Source of the DNA: Bacteroidota bacterium
GTDB taxonomy: Bacteria; Bacteroidota; Bacteroidia; Flavobacteriales; Weeksellaceae
Length of the DNA stretch: 19,125 nucleotides
NCBI GenBank assembly: GCA_023458415.1
Contig: JAEWZO010000012.1
Coordinates: forward strand, 1 to 19,125
Direction: 5' to 3'
A program made the position numbers and the translations under genes. The notes below the pieces were generated by a model that was not told the DNA's origin, searched no databases, and was given only the letters and a program-made list of their open reading frames with translations. This document shows, piece after piece, positions 1-6,089 of the stretch (its first letter is position 1; every line of letters starts with the position of its first letter).

Positions 1-657
1 TGAATAAATGCCGCTTTCTGCGACGGACAGAACGTTTTCCGGAAGCAAATTTTTTAAATCCACCGAATGCTGCAAATCAACTTCAAAATTTTTCAGATTC
101 CGGTTGTTGATGCCCACCAAATCTATATTTGAATTGAAATGTCTAAGTTCTTGTTCGGTATGAATTTCCAATAAAACTTCGAGGCCAAGCTGATGTGAAA
201 GTTCCGTAAACTCATGAACCTGAGCCGGCGAAAGGCAAGCCGCGATAAGTAAAACGACGTCGGCTCCCATAGCCTTCGCTTCGTAAAACTGAAATTCATC
301 CACCATGAAATCCTTTCGTAAGATTGGAATTTCAACAGAATTTCTCACAGCAAGAATATCTGCCGAACTTCCGCCAAAATATTCGTGGTCCGTCAAAATC
401 GAGATCGCGCTGGCACCGTTATTTTCGTAACTTCTAACAACATCTTTAATTTCAGAATGAGCATTAATGATGCCTTTCGACGGTGATTTTCTTTTAAACT
501 CAGCGATGATACCGCTTTTGGTTTTTAAATTTTGTTTTAAAGAAAAAGTTTTACGCCCAAAAAATTCTGAATCTTTCAGTTCAGAAAGGCTTTTCAGCTT
601 TTGCGAGGCTGCAATTTCCTGTTTTTTGGTTGCAATAATTTTATCGAGGATGTTCAT
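1..657 (-). CDS. trpC: Indole-3-glycerol phosphate synthase TrpC, 3' end outside the window
   Basis: TrpC closes the indole ring of tryptophan, converting carboxyphenylamino-deoxyribulose phosphate to indole-3-glycerol phosphate in the cytoplasm. The 219 residues visible start at ATG 657 (MNILDKIIATKKQEI) and stay open to base 1, so roughly the last 40 residues of the TIM barrel are missing. The IGPS signature around the first catalytic Lys is clear (AEFKRKSPSKG, residues 52-62), followed by LTDHEYFGGS and the second Lys in LRKDFM, and finally VAESGIYS near the edge. It is the fourth gene of the trp operon; only one base separates its ATG from the trpD stop, so it is surely co-transcribed and probably translationally coupled. 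No fused TrpF domain can be seen, but the 3' end is absent. Confidence 0.96.
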   Translation of the reverse strand, partial: MNILDKIIATKKQEIAASQKLKSLSELKDSEFFGRKTFSLKQNLKTKSGIIAEFKRKSPSKGIINAHSEIKDVVRSYENNGASAISILTDHEYFGGSSADILAVRNSVEIPILRKDFMVDEFQFYEAKAMGADVVLLIAACLSPAQVHEFTELSHQLGLEVLLEIHTEQELRHFNSNIDLVGINNRNLKNFEVDLQHSVDLKNLLPENVLSVAESGIYS

Positions 658-658
658 T

Positions 659-1645
659 TTAATCAATTAAAGATTGCAGGGCTTTTAATGCTTTTTTTCC
701 GAACAAACTGTCTTTTGCCATTTCCAGACAATCTGTATAGCTGCCGTATTTTCCGGTGTTTTGCAGGGCAAGAGCGGCATTGGCAAGTACGACGCTGTTC
801 TGCGCTTCACTGCCTTTTCCTTCGAGGATTTTTACAAAAATGTCTGATGCAGCCTGCTGAGTCTTTCCCCCGAAAATTTCTTCAGCATCTATGTTTTTGA
901 AATGAAGGTCTTCTGCAGAATAGATTTTTTCACCGTGTTTATCGATAATTTTGGTATCGGAAGTGAGACTGATTTCGTCGTAGCCGTCCAATGAGTTAAC
1001 GATCATAAAGTCGGCGTTCCGGTTTTGAAGAAGATACTGATAAATACGCCCGATTTCGGGATTTGCCACGCCAATCATGCTGTATTTCGGCCTGGCGGGA
1101 TTTACCAACGGTCCGAGGAGATTGAAAAACGTTTTCAAACCGAGATTTTTACGCAAAGGCGCCACAGAGCGCAATGCCGTGTGAAATACCGGTGCGTGCA
1201 GAAAACAGAAATTAGCCTTTTTCAGATCATTTTTCAGGTCTTCTTCGTTGTTTTTGAATTTATAACCCAGATTTTCCAGAACATTGGAAGCGCCGCTTAC
1301 GCTGGAAGCACCGTAATTTCCCTGTTTCGCAACTTTTTGTCCGGCACCTGCCACGCCCAGGCTCGCCAACGTTGAAATATTGAATGTATCCTTGCCGTCG
1401 CCGCCGGTCCCTACGATATCGACGAGGTCATCTGTACCCAGATTTACGGGCTGAGCCAACTGCAGAAGTGCGCTGCTGAAACCTTCGAGTTCATCAAGCG
1501 TGATGCTCCGCATCAGAAATACCGTGACGAAAGAAGTGACTTCATTTTCGTTGAATTTGCTGTTGGCAATTTCAATCATGATCGATTTTGCTTCCGCCTT
1601 CGAAAGGGTCTGGTGATTAAAAAGGTATTGTAATATTTCCTTCAT
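659..1645 (-). CDS. trpD: Anthranilate phosphoribosyltransferase TrpD
   Basis: This enzyme transfers phosphoribosyl from PRPP to anthranilate, the second step of tryptophan synthesis. The 328 residues match the usual stand-alone size. Family marks are in order: the PRPP-binding GTGGDG loop at residues 79-84 followed by KDTFNIST, the KQGN motif at 107-110 with the nearby SVSGASNVLENLG segment, and FNLLGPLVNPARP at 174-186. The ATG at 1645 lies two bases after the trpG stop. It is not fused to TrpG as in E. coli; the amidotransferase is a separate upstream gene. No damage or odd composition is visible. Confidence 0.96.
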   Translation of the reverse strand: MKEILQYLFNHQTLSKAEAKSIMIEIANSKFNENEVTSFVTVFLMRSITLDELEGFSSALLQLAQPVNLGTDDLVDIVGTGGDGKDTFNISTLASLGVAGAGQKVAKQGNYGASSVSGASNVLENLGYKFKNNEEDLKNDLKKANFCFLHAPVFHTALRSVAPLRKNLGLKTFFNLLGPLVNPARPKYSMIGVANPEIGRIYQYLLQNRNADFMIVNSLDGYDEISLTSDTKIIDKHGEKIYSAEDLHFKNIDAEEIFGGKTQQAASDIFVKILEGKGSEAQNSVVLANAALALQNTGKYGSYTDCLEMAKDSLFGKKALKALQSLID

Positions 1646-1647
1646 TT

Positions 1648-2217
1648 TTAGGGGCGTAAGAAGTTTTCCATTATTTTTTTTCCTTCCGGTGTCAGGATGC
1701 TTTCAGGATGGTATTGTACACCGTGCACATCGAACTGTCTGTGTTGCAGAGACATGATCATATTTTCTCTGTCAACGGAGGTGATTTCAAGTTCGTCAGC
1801 GAAGAACTCAGGATCCACAGCCCAGCTGTGATATCGGCCCACTTCGATAGTCTCAGGCAAACCACTCAGCAGTTTCGCGTCAGGTTTTGTTTTTTTTGCT
1901 TCGGTGGCCACGCCGTGGTAAATCTCTTTTAAGTTGATAAGTCTTCCGCCAAAAGCTTCTGCAATTGCCTGCTGACCAAGGCATACGCCGAAAATGGATT
2001 TCGTGGGCGCATAAGTTTTTATTACGTCCAGTAAAATTCCGGCTTCGGAAGGTATTCCGGGACCGGGAGACAGGATGATTTTGTCGTATTCCGCGATTTT
2101 TTCAAGCGGAATTTCATCATTCCTGTAAACATCGACTTTATGCCCGACAATCTGCTCAATCATCTGAACGAGGTTGTAGGTGAAACTGTCGTAATTATCA
2201 AATACCAGTATTTTCAT
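1648..2217 (-). CDS. trpG: Anthranilate synthase component II (glutamine amidotransferase)
   Basis: TrpG hydrolyses glutamine and passes ammonia to TrpE to make anthranilate from chorismate. It is a class I amidotransferase of 189 residues, a normal length. The nucleophile is Cys79 in FGVCLGQQAIAEAFGG, the oxyanion loop is LSPGPGIPSEAG (49-60), and the His-Glu pair is His170/Glu172 in VQYHPESILTP. It lies between trpE and trpD, which fixes its role in the tryptophan pathway, although many bacterial TrpG proteins also serve folate synthesis with PabB. A close paralogue (about 69% identical by hand alignment) sits alone at 5168-5734. The 80-bp gap before it carries a hairpin repeat. Confidence 0.95.
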   Translation of the reverse strand: MKILVFDNYDSFTYNLVQMIEQIVGHKVDVYRNDEIPLEKIAEYDKIILSPGPGIPSEAGILLDVIKTYAPTKSIFGVCLGQQAIAEAFGGRLINLKEIYHGVATEAKKTKPDAKLLSGLPETIEVGRYHSWAVDPEFFADELEITSVDRENMIMSLQHRQFDVHGVQYHPESILTPEGKKIMENFLRP

Positions 2218-2236
2218 TATATTTAATTTACCAATT

Positions 2237-2279
2237 TACCAATGTAAAAATTTACCAATCCTAAATTTTCACATTGGTA
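2237..2279. repeat. Long imperfect hairpin repeat between trpE and trpG
   Basis: Two 17-base arms (2237-2253 and 2263-2279) are reverse complements at 16 of 17 positions, with a 9-base loop. The left side also has TTTACCAAT three times as a direct repeat (starting near 2228, 2235 and 2251), and its inverse lies in the right arm. Inside the operon, the RNA would fold into a strong hairpin between the trpE stop and the trpG start. There is no U-tract directly after it in the direction of transcription, so it does not look like a terminator. It resembles dispersed intergenic repeat units; that it is dispersed in this genome is an inference. Confidence 0.75.
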
Positions 2280-2297
2280 GATTATTACATTGTTATA

Positions 2298-3716
2298 TTA
2301 TATTTTTTCTGCTTTACTAATCGCTTTTTTCAGCGCACCTAATTTATTGTTCACTTCCTGAAGTTCATTTTCCGGAGAAGATTTTGCTACAATACCGGCA
2401 CCCGCCTGGTAAAAAAGTGTATTGTTTTTGCTGAGAAATGTGCGGATCATAATGGCCTGGTTGCAGCTCCCGTCGAAACCTACAAAACCGATACAGCCGC
2501 CGTAGTAGCTGCGCGGGCTTTTCTCGTATTCGTCGATCAGCTGCATTGCACGGTATTTTGGCGCACCGCTTAAGGTTCCCTGTGGGAATGTAGCGGCAAT
2601 CACCTCAAACGGATTCTGCTCTTCGGCTAAATCGGCCGTCACTTCACTGACCAAATGGATGACGTGAGAAAAGAAATGGATTTCCTTCAGTTTCGTAACC
2701 GTGGTATTTTTTCCGTAGATGCTTAAGTCGTTGCGCGCGAGATCTACAAGCATGGTATGTTCGGCGTTTTCTTTGGCATCTTTTTTTAGATTTTCGGCCG
2801 ATGCAAGATCGGTTTCCGTATCGCCGGTTCTGGCAAAAGTCCCTGCGATTGGGTGGATCACCGCTTTTGAACTGTTGATGATGAGCTGGCTTTCCGGGCT
2901 GGAACCCATCAGTTTATAATCACCGTAATCAAAATAAAAAAGGTATGGCGACGGATTGATATTTCTGAGTGCACGGTAGACATTGAAATCGTCACCACGG
3001 AATTTCTGTTCGAAACGCCTGCTCAAAACCAGCTGGAACACATCGCCGCGATAACAGTGGTACTTCGCTTTTTCTACCAAATCTTTATATTCTGCATCGC
3101 TTAGATTTGAAGTTTCTTCTTCAATGGTTTTGAAGGGAAAAACGGGCGCATTTTTTTGATAAATAATATTCTGAAGTTCCAGGGAGTCAGATTTTAGTCC
3201 CGGAATTTGGTTTTCAATCAGAAACATCTCATCATTGAAATGGTTGATCGCAATCACGTACTGATAGAGCCTGTAGCGCAGCAGCGGAATCTGGTTTCGG
3301 TCAGTTTTTTCTTTAAATTCGATATTCTCAAAAAACGGCACCGCATCATAAGCTGTGTAACCGAAAAGCCCCTGCGCAGTTTTTCCCAACGGATGGTTTG
3401 GAACTTCACATCTGAAATTTTTAGAGAAATTGTACAGCAAATCCGTCAGTTTCACCTCTTTTAGCTTAATTTTTTCAGAATTTTCGAGCGGGAATTTTAT
3501 TTCAGCTTCATTCTGGTTGCTGATTTCAATTCCGGCAATGGCGTTCACGGCAATGTACGAGAAATTGTTTTCGCTGTTTTGGTTTCCGGCACTCTCAAGC
3601 AGTACCGTGTCGCGGAATTTGTCGCGGAGTCTGAGGTAGATTCCAACCGGCGTGAAGAGGTCGCTCATCACAACTTTTACCGTGGTTTTTACGGAAATAT
3701 TTTTTTGAGTTTTCAT
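2298..3716 (-). CDS. trpE: Anthranilate synthase component I
   Basis: TrpE converts chorismate to anthranilate using ammonia supplied by TrpG; it is the committed and regulated step of tryptophan synthesis. The 472 residues contain an N-terminal domain with LLESAG at 39-44, matching the LLES segment that binds feedback-inhibiting tryptophan in known TrpE proteins. The chorismate-binding domain follows: GDVFQLVLSRRF (224-235), HPIAGTFARTG (288-298), EHTMLVDLARNDLS (319-332), FPQGTLSGAPKYRAM (377-391) and GAGIVAKSSPENELQE (439-454). ATG 3716 is preferred because it follows the attenuator terminator by only 12 bases. Tryptophan presumably controls it twice, by feedback through LLES and by the leader upstream. 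Confidence 0.96.
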   Translation of the reverse strand: MKTQKNISVKTTVKVVMSDLFTPVGIYLRLRDKFRDTVLLESAGNQNSENNFSYIAVNAIAGIEISNQNEAEIKFPLENSEKIKLKEVKLTDLLYNFSKNFRCEVPNHPLGKTAQGLFGYTAYDAVPFFENIEFKEKTDRNQIPLLRYRLYQYVIAINHFNDEMFLIENQIPGLKSDSLELQNIIYQKNAPVFPFKTIEEETSNLSDAEYKDLVEKAKYHCYRGDVFQLVLSRRFEQKFRGDDFNVYRALRNINPSPYLFYFDYGDYKLMGSSPESQLIINSSKAVIHPIAGTFARTGDTETDLASAENLKKDAKENAEHTMLVDLARNDLSIYGKNTTVTKLKEIHFFSHVIHLVSEVTADLAEEQNPFEVIAATFPQGTLSGAPKYRAMQLIDEYEKSPRSYYGGCIGFVGFDGSCNQAIMIRTFLSKNNTLFYQAGAGIVAKSSPENELQEVNNKLGALKKAISKAEKI

Positions 3717-3728
3717 ATCATTTTAAAT

Positions 3729-3762
3729 AAAAAAAAGACTTCAACGCTATCGTCAAAGTCTT
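3729..3762 (-). terminator. trp operon attenuator (intrinsic terminator)
   Basis: Read on the minus strand, a 12-bp stem (5' arm 3762-3751, 3' arm 3746-3735, two G-U pairs) closes a 4-base AUAG loop and is followed by a U-run (3734-3729). It sits between the Trp-rich leader peptide and trpE, with the trpE ATG just downstream. That is where a conditional terminator of a leader-peptide attenuator belongs. The 5' arm can pair instead with the end of the leader ORF (see the antiterminator entry). Confidence 0.88.
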
Positions 3763-3811
3763 ACTTATGCTATTGCAAACAGGATACACGGTTAGTGCGC
3801 CAGACCCGACG
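3751..3811 (-). promoter_or_regulatory. trp antiterminator helix (alternative to attenuator)
   Basis: The last third of the leader ORF (3811-3802, RNA CGUCGGGUCU) can pair with the 5' arm of the terminator (3761-3751, RNA AGACUUUGACG). This gives 8 Watson-Crick and 2 G-U pairs with one bulged U. The two helices share the same strand segment, so they exclude each other. A ribosome stalled at the three Trp codons (leader bases 25-33) would leave bases 47-56 free to form the antiterminator. A ribosome at the stop codon (64-66) would cover them and let the terminator form. The pairing was worked out by hand, without energy calculation. Confidence 0.7.
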
Positions 3812-3857
3812 AGAGTTTGAGCGGCCACCACCAAGTATTGTTTGTGATTGCTTTCAT
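3792..3857 (-). CDS. trpL: trp operon leader peptide (21 residues, Trp-Trp-Trp)
   Basis: This short ORF reads MKAITNNTWWWPLKLSSGLAH. Three tandem TGG codons at positions 9-11 in a 21-residue peptide directly upstream of trpE cannot easily be chance. The peptide is probably a regulatory sensor without a function as a protein: scarce charged tRNA-Trp stalls the ribosome on codons 9-11. Terminator and antiterminator lie downstream at the correct spacing. There is no Shine-Dalgarno sequence, and a promoter -7 box ends 5 bases before the ATG, so translation may start on a leaderless or nearly leaderless RNA. The ORF was found by reading the trpE upstream region on the minus strand. The symbol trpL is used by analogy of role with enterobacterial trpL, not by sequence homology. 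Confidence 0.88.
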   Translation of the reverse strand: MKAITNNTWWWPLKLSSGLAH

Positions 3858-3862
3858 TGGGA

Positions 3863-3870
3863 CAAATATA
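3863..3870 (-). promoter_or_regulatory. Putative -7 box of the trp operon promoter
   Basis: On the minus strand the sequence is TATATTTG, an exact match to the Bacteroidota -7 consensus TAnnTTTG. Only five bases (TCCCA) separate it from the leader-peptide ATG, which puts the expected start of transcription at or beside the start codon. No clear TTG-type -33 element is seen upstream, where the strand is a run of A and T. Confidence 0.6.
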
Positions 3871-4137
3871 AAAATGATTTTGGATTTTAAAAATAAAAAT
3901 TAAAAGTTTTTTATTCCCCCTTTTTAAAATTCAGAATGATTTTAAAGTGATGACTGAGTCGGAAAAAAGAATAATGCTGCAATCTCCAATTATCACAGGG
4001 CAAAATAAGTTTTGCGATTTTTTTAAAACTTTTATGTTCTTTAAGAGACAGTACTTTTCACTATTTATTTAAAATAACTTTTTGTGGTTAAAGAAAGGCA
4101 ATAGGTTATTCTTTTCCGGCCTTTCTTTAAAAATCAC
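3871..4137. other. Divergent intergenic region between trp leader and broken lysS
   Basis: No credible ORF is seen on either strand in this AT-rich stretch. Apart from the inverted repeat at 4088-4130 listed separately, no known element was recognised. It separates two divergent promoter boxes (3863-3870 minus, 4138-4145 plus) and could hold the upstream part of the trp promoter. Confidence 0.5.
4088..4130. repeat. Perfect 12-bp inverted repeat upstream of the lysS remnant
   Basis: The arms TTAAAGAAAGGC (4088-4099) and its exact complement (4119-4130) enclose 19 bases. It ends 7 bases before the -7 box of the lysS remnant. No T-run follows on either strand, so an intrinsic terminator is doubtful; an operator or a remnant of a mobile or repeat element is possible. 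Confidence 0.6.
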
Positions 4138-4145
4138 TATTTTTG
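4138..4145 (+). promoter_or_regulatory. Relict -7 promoter box of the lysS pseudogene
   Basis: TATTTTTG matches TAnnTTTG and lies 22 bases before the lost start codon. The surrounding bases (AATC-N2-TATTTTTGCAA, then CTAAAA) resemble the segment upstream of the intact lysS at 6548-6573, so the homologous stretch includes the promoter and not only the coding part. Confidence 0.6.
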
Positions 4146-4167
4146 CAAGTCTAAAAATTTAAAGAAA

Positions 4168-5027
4168 CTGTCTTTATCCGAACAGGAAATCATCCGCCGC
4201 GAAAAATTACAGAAACTTACCGAGATGGGAATCGATGCATTCCCTGCTGCAGAATATACCATCAGCGATACGACGAGATCGATAAAGGAAAATTTTGAGG
4301 AAGGTAAGAAGGTGAAGCTCGCCGGAAGACTGATGTCCAGAAGGATTCAGGGAAAAGCAAGTTTTGCGGAGCTTCAGGATTCTGAAGGCAGAATTCAGGT
4401 TTATTTTAACCGCGATGAAATCTGCCCAAACGATGATAGAACTGTACAACGAGGTTTACAAACACCTTTTGGATATCGGAGATATTATTGGAGTTGAAGG
4501 CGAACTTTTCAAAACACAGGTTGGTGAAATGACGGTTATGGTAAAGAATTTCACGCTTTTAACCAAATCCTTAAGACCGCTGCCACAGGCAAAAACCGAT
4601 GAAAACGGCGTGGTTCACGATGCTTTCAACGATCCGGAACTCAGATACAGACAGCGTTATGTAGATTTAACGGTTAATCCGCAGGTAAAGGAAGTTTTTG
4701 TCAAAAGAACCAAATTGTTCAACGCGATGCGTACCTTCTTCAATGATGCTGGCTATTTTGAAGTTGAAACACCCATCCTGCAGTCTATTCCGGGAGGTGC
4801 GGCTGCAAGGCCGTTCATCACGCATCACAATGCTTTGGATATACCGCTTTATTTACGAATTGCGAACGAACTTTATCTGAAAAGACTGATCGTTGGTGGT
4901 TTCGACGGAGTTTACGAGTTCTCCAAAAACTTCAGAAACGAAGGAATGGACAGAACCCATAACCCGGAGTTTACGGCAATGGAAATCTATGTGGCGTACA
5001 AGGATTACCACTGGATGATGGATTTCA
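4168..5027 (+). pseudogene. lysS: Broken lysyl-tRNA synthetase copy (lysS remnant)
   Basis: The stretch is homologous to the intact lysS at 6582-8279, from its promoter to residue about 287 of 565. Three lesions are visible. The ATG is replaced by CTG at 4168. Two bases are missing near 4438, where the intact gene reads ...ICPGEDKELYNE and this copy moves from frame 1 (...ICPNDD) to frame 2 (ELYNEVYKHLL). The homology also ends abruptly after YHWMMDF, before the C-terminal half with motif 3. In the two retained frames the OB-fold domain, motif 1 region and motif 2 (KNFRNEGMDRTHNPEF) are nearly identical to LysRS, while many third codon positions differ. A functional LysRS cannot come from it. 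At 5027 it runs straight into the lipB remnant. Confidence 0.93.
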
Positions 5028-5115
5028 TTAATTTTTCCTGATACTCAAATGCCGGAAGATAATCCATCACGCCAAGATCACGGAACTCAACTTTTCTGTT
5101 TTGGGTTGCTGTCAT
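5028..5115 (-). pseudogene. lipB: 5' remnant of lipB (octanoyltransferase)
   Basis: From ATG 5115 on the minus strand the reading is MTATQNRKVEFRDLGVMDY, continuing LPAFEYQEKLMK. This looks like the N-terminus of LipB, with the pattern V-x-F-x-D-L-G, then Y, A and Y-Q-E-x-L. LipB transfers octanoyl groups to lipoyl domains. After about 29 codons the frame enters the antisense of the lysS remnant and stops after a few more (KSIIQW, stop), so the catalytic domain is gone. A promoter-like box remains at 5133-5140. Convergent with lysS, it suggests that a former lysS-lipB pair lost its middle. The LipB assignment rests on about 30 residues, so confidence is moderate. Confidence 0.68.
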
Positions 5116-5132
5116 TGTTAAAATTCTGTCTG

Positions 5133-5140
5133 CAAATTTA
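5133..5140 (-). promoter_or_regulatory. -7 box in front of the lipB remnant
   Basis: On the minus strand TAAATTTG matches TAnnTTTG, 17 bases before the ATG of the lipB remnant. If still active it would transcribe antisense into the lysS remnant. Confidence 0.5.
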
Positions 5141-5167
5141 AAGAATTAAATCCTATGTAACGAATAA

Positions 5168-5734
5168 TTAATTGAAAAGAAAATTTTTCAGAATCTCTTT
5201 GCCCATCGGAGTAAGAATGCTTTCCGGATGATACTGAACAGCGTGAATGTTTAAGTTTTTATGTTTCAGCGACATAATCATTCCGTGTTCATCAACCGAG
5301 GTGATTTCCAGTTCTTCAGGAAAGTTTTTCGGATCTGCTGCCCAACTGTGATACCGGCCAACCTGAAGTTTTTCCTGGAGATTCTTGAATATTTTGTGCT
5401 CTGCAATTTGAGTGGCTTCTGTCGCAACACCGTGGTAAATTTCCTGCAGGTTAATCAAACTTCCACCAAAAGCTTCCGCAATAGCCTGCAAACCGAGACA
5501 AACTCCAAAAATGGGTTTTCTCGAAGCTAATTCTTTGATGACGTCCAGTAAAATTCCTGCTTCAGAAGGAACTCCCGGTCCGGGTGAAAGAAAAATGTAA
5601 TCGAAATCATTAATTTCTTCGAGCGAAATTTCATCGTTTTTCGCAACAGTAACGGTTTTATCTGCAATCTGCTCAATCATCTGAACAAGGTTGTAGGTAA
5701 AGCTGTCGTAATTGTCGAAAACAAGAATTTTCAT
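5168..5734 (-). CDS. Stand-alone anthranilate/aminodeoxychorismate synthase component II (TrpG/PabA)
   Basis: This is a class I glutamine amidotransferase of 188 residues, about 69% identical to the operon TrpG by hand alignment. It keeps the catalytic residues: Cys79 in FGVCLGLQAIAEAFGG, the PGPGVPSEAG loop, and the HPES His-Glu near residue 170. It should deliver ammonia either to a PabB partner for folate (4-amino-4-deoxychorismate) or to TrpE; the window has no second component I gene to decide. The frame is open up to 5818, but the conserved N-terminus MKILVFDNYDSF begins at ATG 5734 and a -7 box lies just upstream, so 5734 is the start. It lies upstream of the lipB remnant on the same strand. 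Confidence 0.9.
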   Translation of the reverse strand: MKILVFDNYDSFTYNLVQMIEQIADKTVTVAKNDEISLEEINDFDYIFLSPGPGVPSEAGILLDVIKELASRKPIFGVCLGLQAIAEAFGGSLINLQEIYHGVATEATQIAEHKIFKNLQEKLQVGRYHSWAADPKNFPEELEITSVDEHGMIMSLKHKNLNIHAVQYHPESILTPMGKEILKNFLFN

Positions 5735-5738
5735 CGCG

Positions 5739-5746
5739 CAAAAATA
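5739..5746 (-). promoter_or_regulatory. -7 box almost touching the ATG of the second trpG/pabA
   Basis: TATTTTTG on the minus strand matches TAnnTTTG and is only four bases (CGCG) from the ATG at 5734. Transcription would begin at or next to the start codon, giving a leaderless mRNA. Confidence 0.65.
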
Positions 5747-5843
5747 GCAAAATGGAGGTGATAATCTTTGTGGAAATTTAATTGTGAAATTTTGAAACAA
5801 AAAATTAAACACGCGCAAAACAAGGTTTTTACCTGAAAAATTC

Positions 5844-5851
5844 TATTTTTG
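5844..5851 (+). promoter_or_regulatory. -7 box of the lipoprotein-cytochrome c unit
   Basis: TATTTTTG matches TAnnTTTG. It overlaps a GTG at 5851 that could otherwise be read as a start. With the ATG at 5872, the 5' untranslated region would be about 15 bases. Confidence 0.6.
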
Positions 5852-5871
5852 TGAAACTAAATATTATAAAA

Positions 5872-6084
5872 ATGAAAAAATTATTGGCTTTTGCATTTGT
5901 TGCGGCGGTGGCTGCAAGCTGTAATAAAAAAGAAACATCTTACGAACAGGACAGCACTATTATGCTGGAAGAACCAAAAATTGAAGTGGTGGATTCTGCT
6001 GATGCAACAAAAGCTGCAGACCAAACTGTTGTTGCGGCTCCGGATTCTGTGGATGTTGTTTTGGATACTGTGAATGTAAACTAA
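5872..6084 (+). CDS. Small acidic lipoprotein of unknown function
   Basis: The product is a 70-residue protein with a short lipoprotein signal, MKKLLAFAFVAAVAAS then Cys17, followed by NKKE. After lipidation and cleavage about 54 residues remain. They are acidic, without Cys or a recognisable domain, and rich in V, D and A (…VVDSADATKAADQTVV…), so probably unstructured. No function is recognised. It starts at ATG 5872 rather than the in-frame GTG at 5851, because that GTG lies inside the promoter box and would put non-signal residues first. Only five bases separate it from the cytochrome c gene, so the two are co-transcribed and may act together at a membrane. Confidence 0.75.
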   Translation: MKKLLAFAFVAAVAASCNKKETSYEQDSTIMLEEPKIEVVDSADATKAADQTVVAAPDSVDVVLDTVNVN

Positions 6085-6089
6085 TTATT

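Noticed and set aside
3713..3721. Tiny ORF ATG-ATA-TGA overlapping the trpE start
   Set aside because: Three codons in AT-rich sequence are expected by chance, and no regulatory logic is evident beyond the attenuator.
4168..5041. lysS remnant as a functional gene starting at CTG
   Set aside because: Even with a CTG start the 2-base deletion near 4438 breaks the frame, and the C-terminal half with motif 3 is missing.
5735..5818. Upstream extension of the second trpG/pabA to 5818
   Set aside because: The extra 28 residues lie before the conserved N-terminus MKILVFDNYDSF and would contain the promoter box 5739-5746.
5851..5871. GTG at 5851 as start of the small lipoprotein
   Set aside because: It would add 7 residues before a normal lipoprotein signal, and it is the last part of a TAnnTTTG box.
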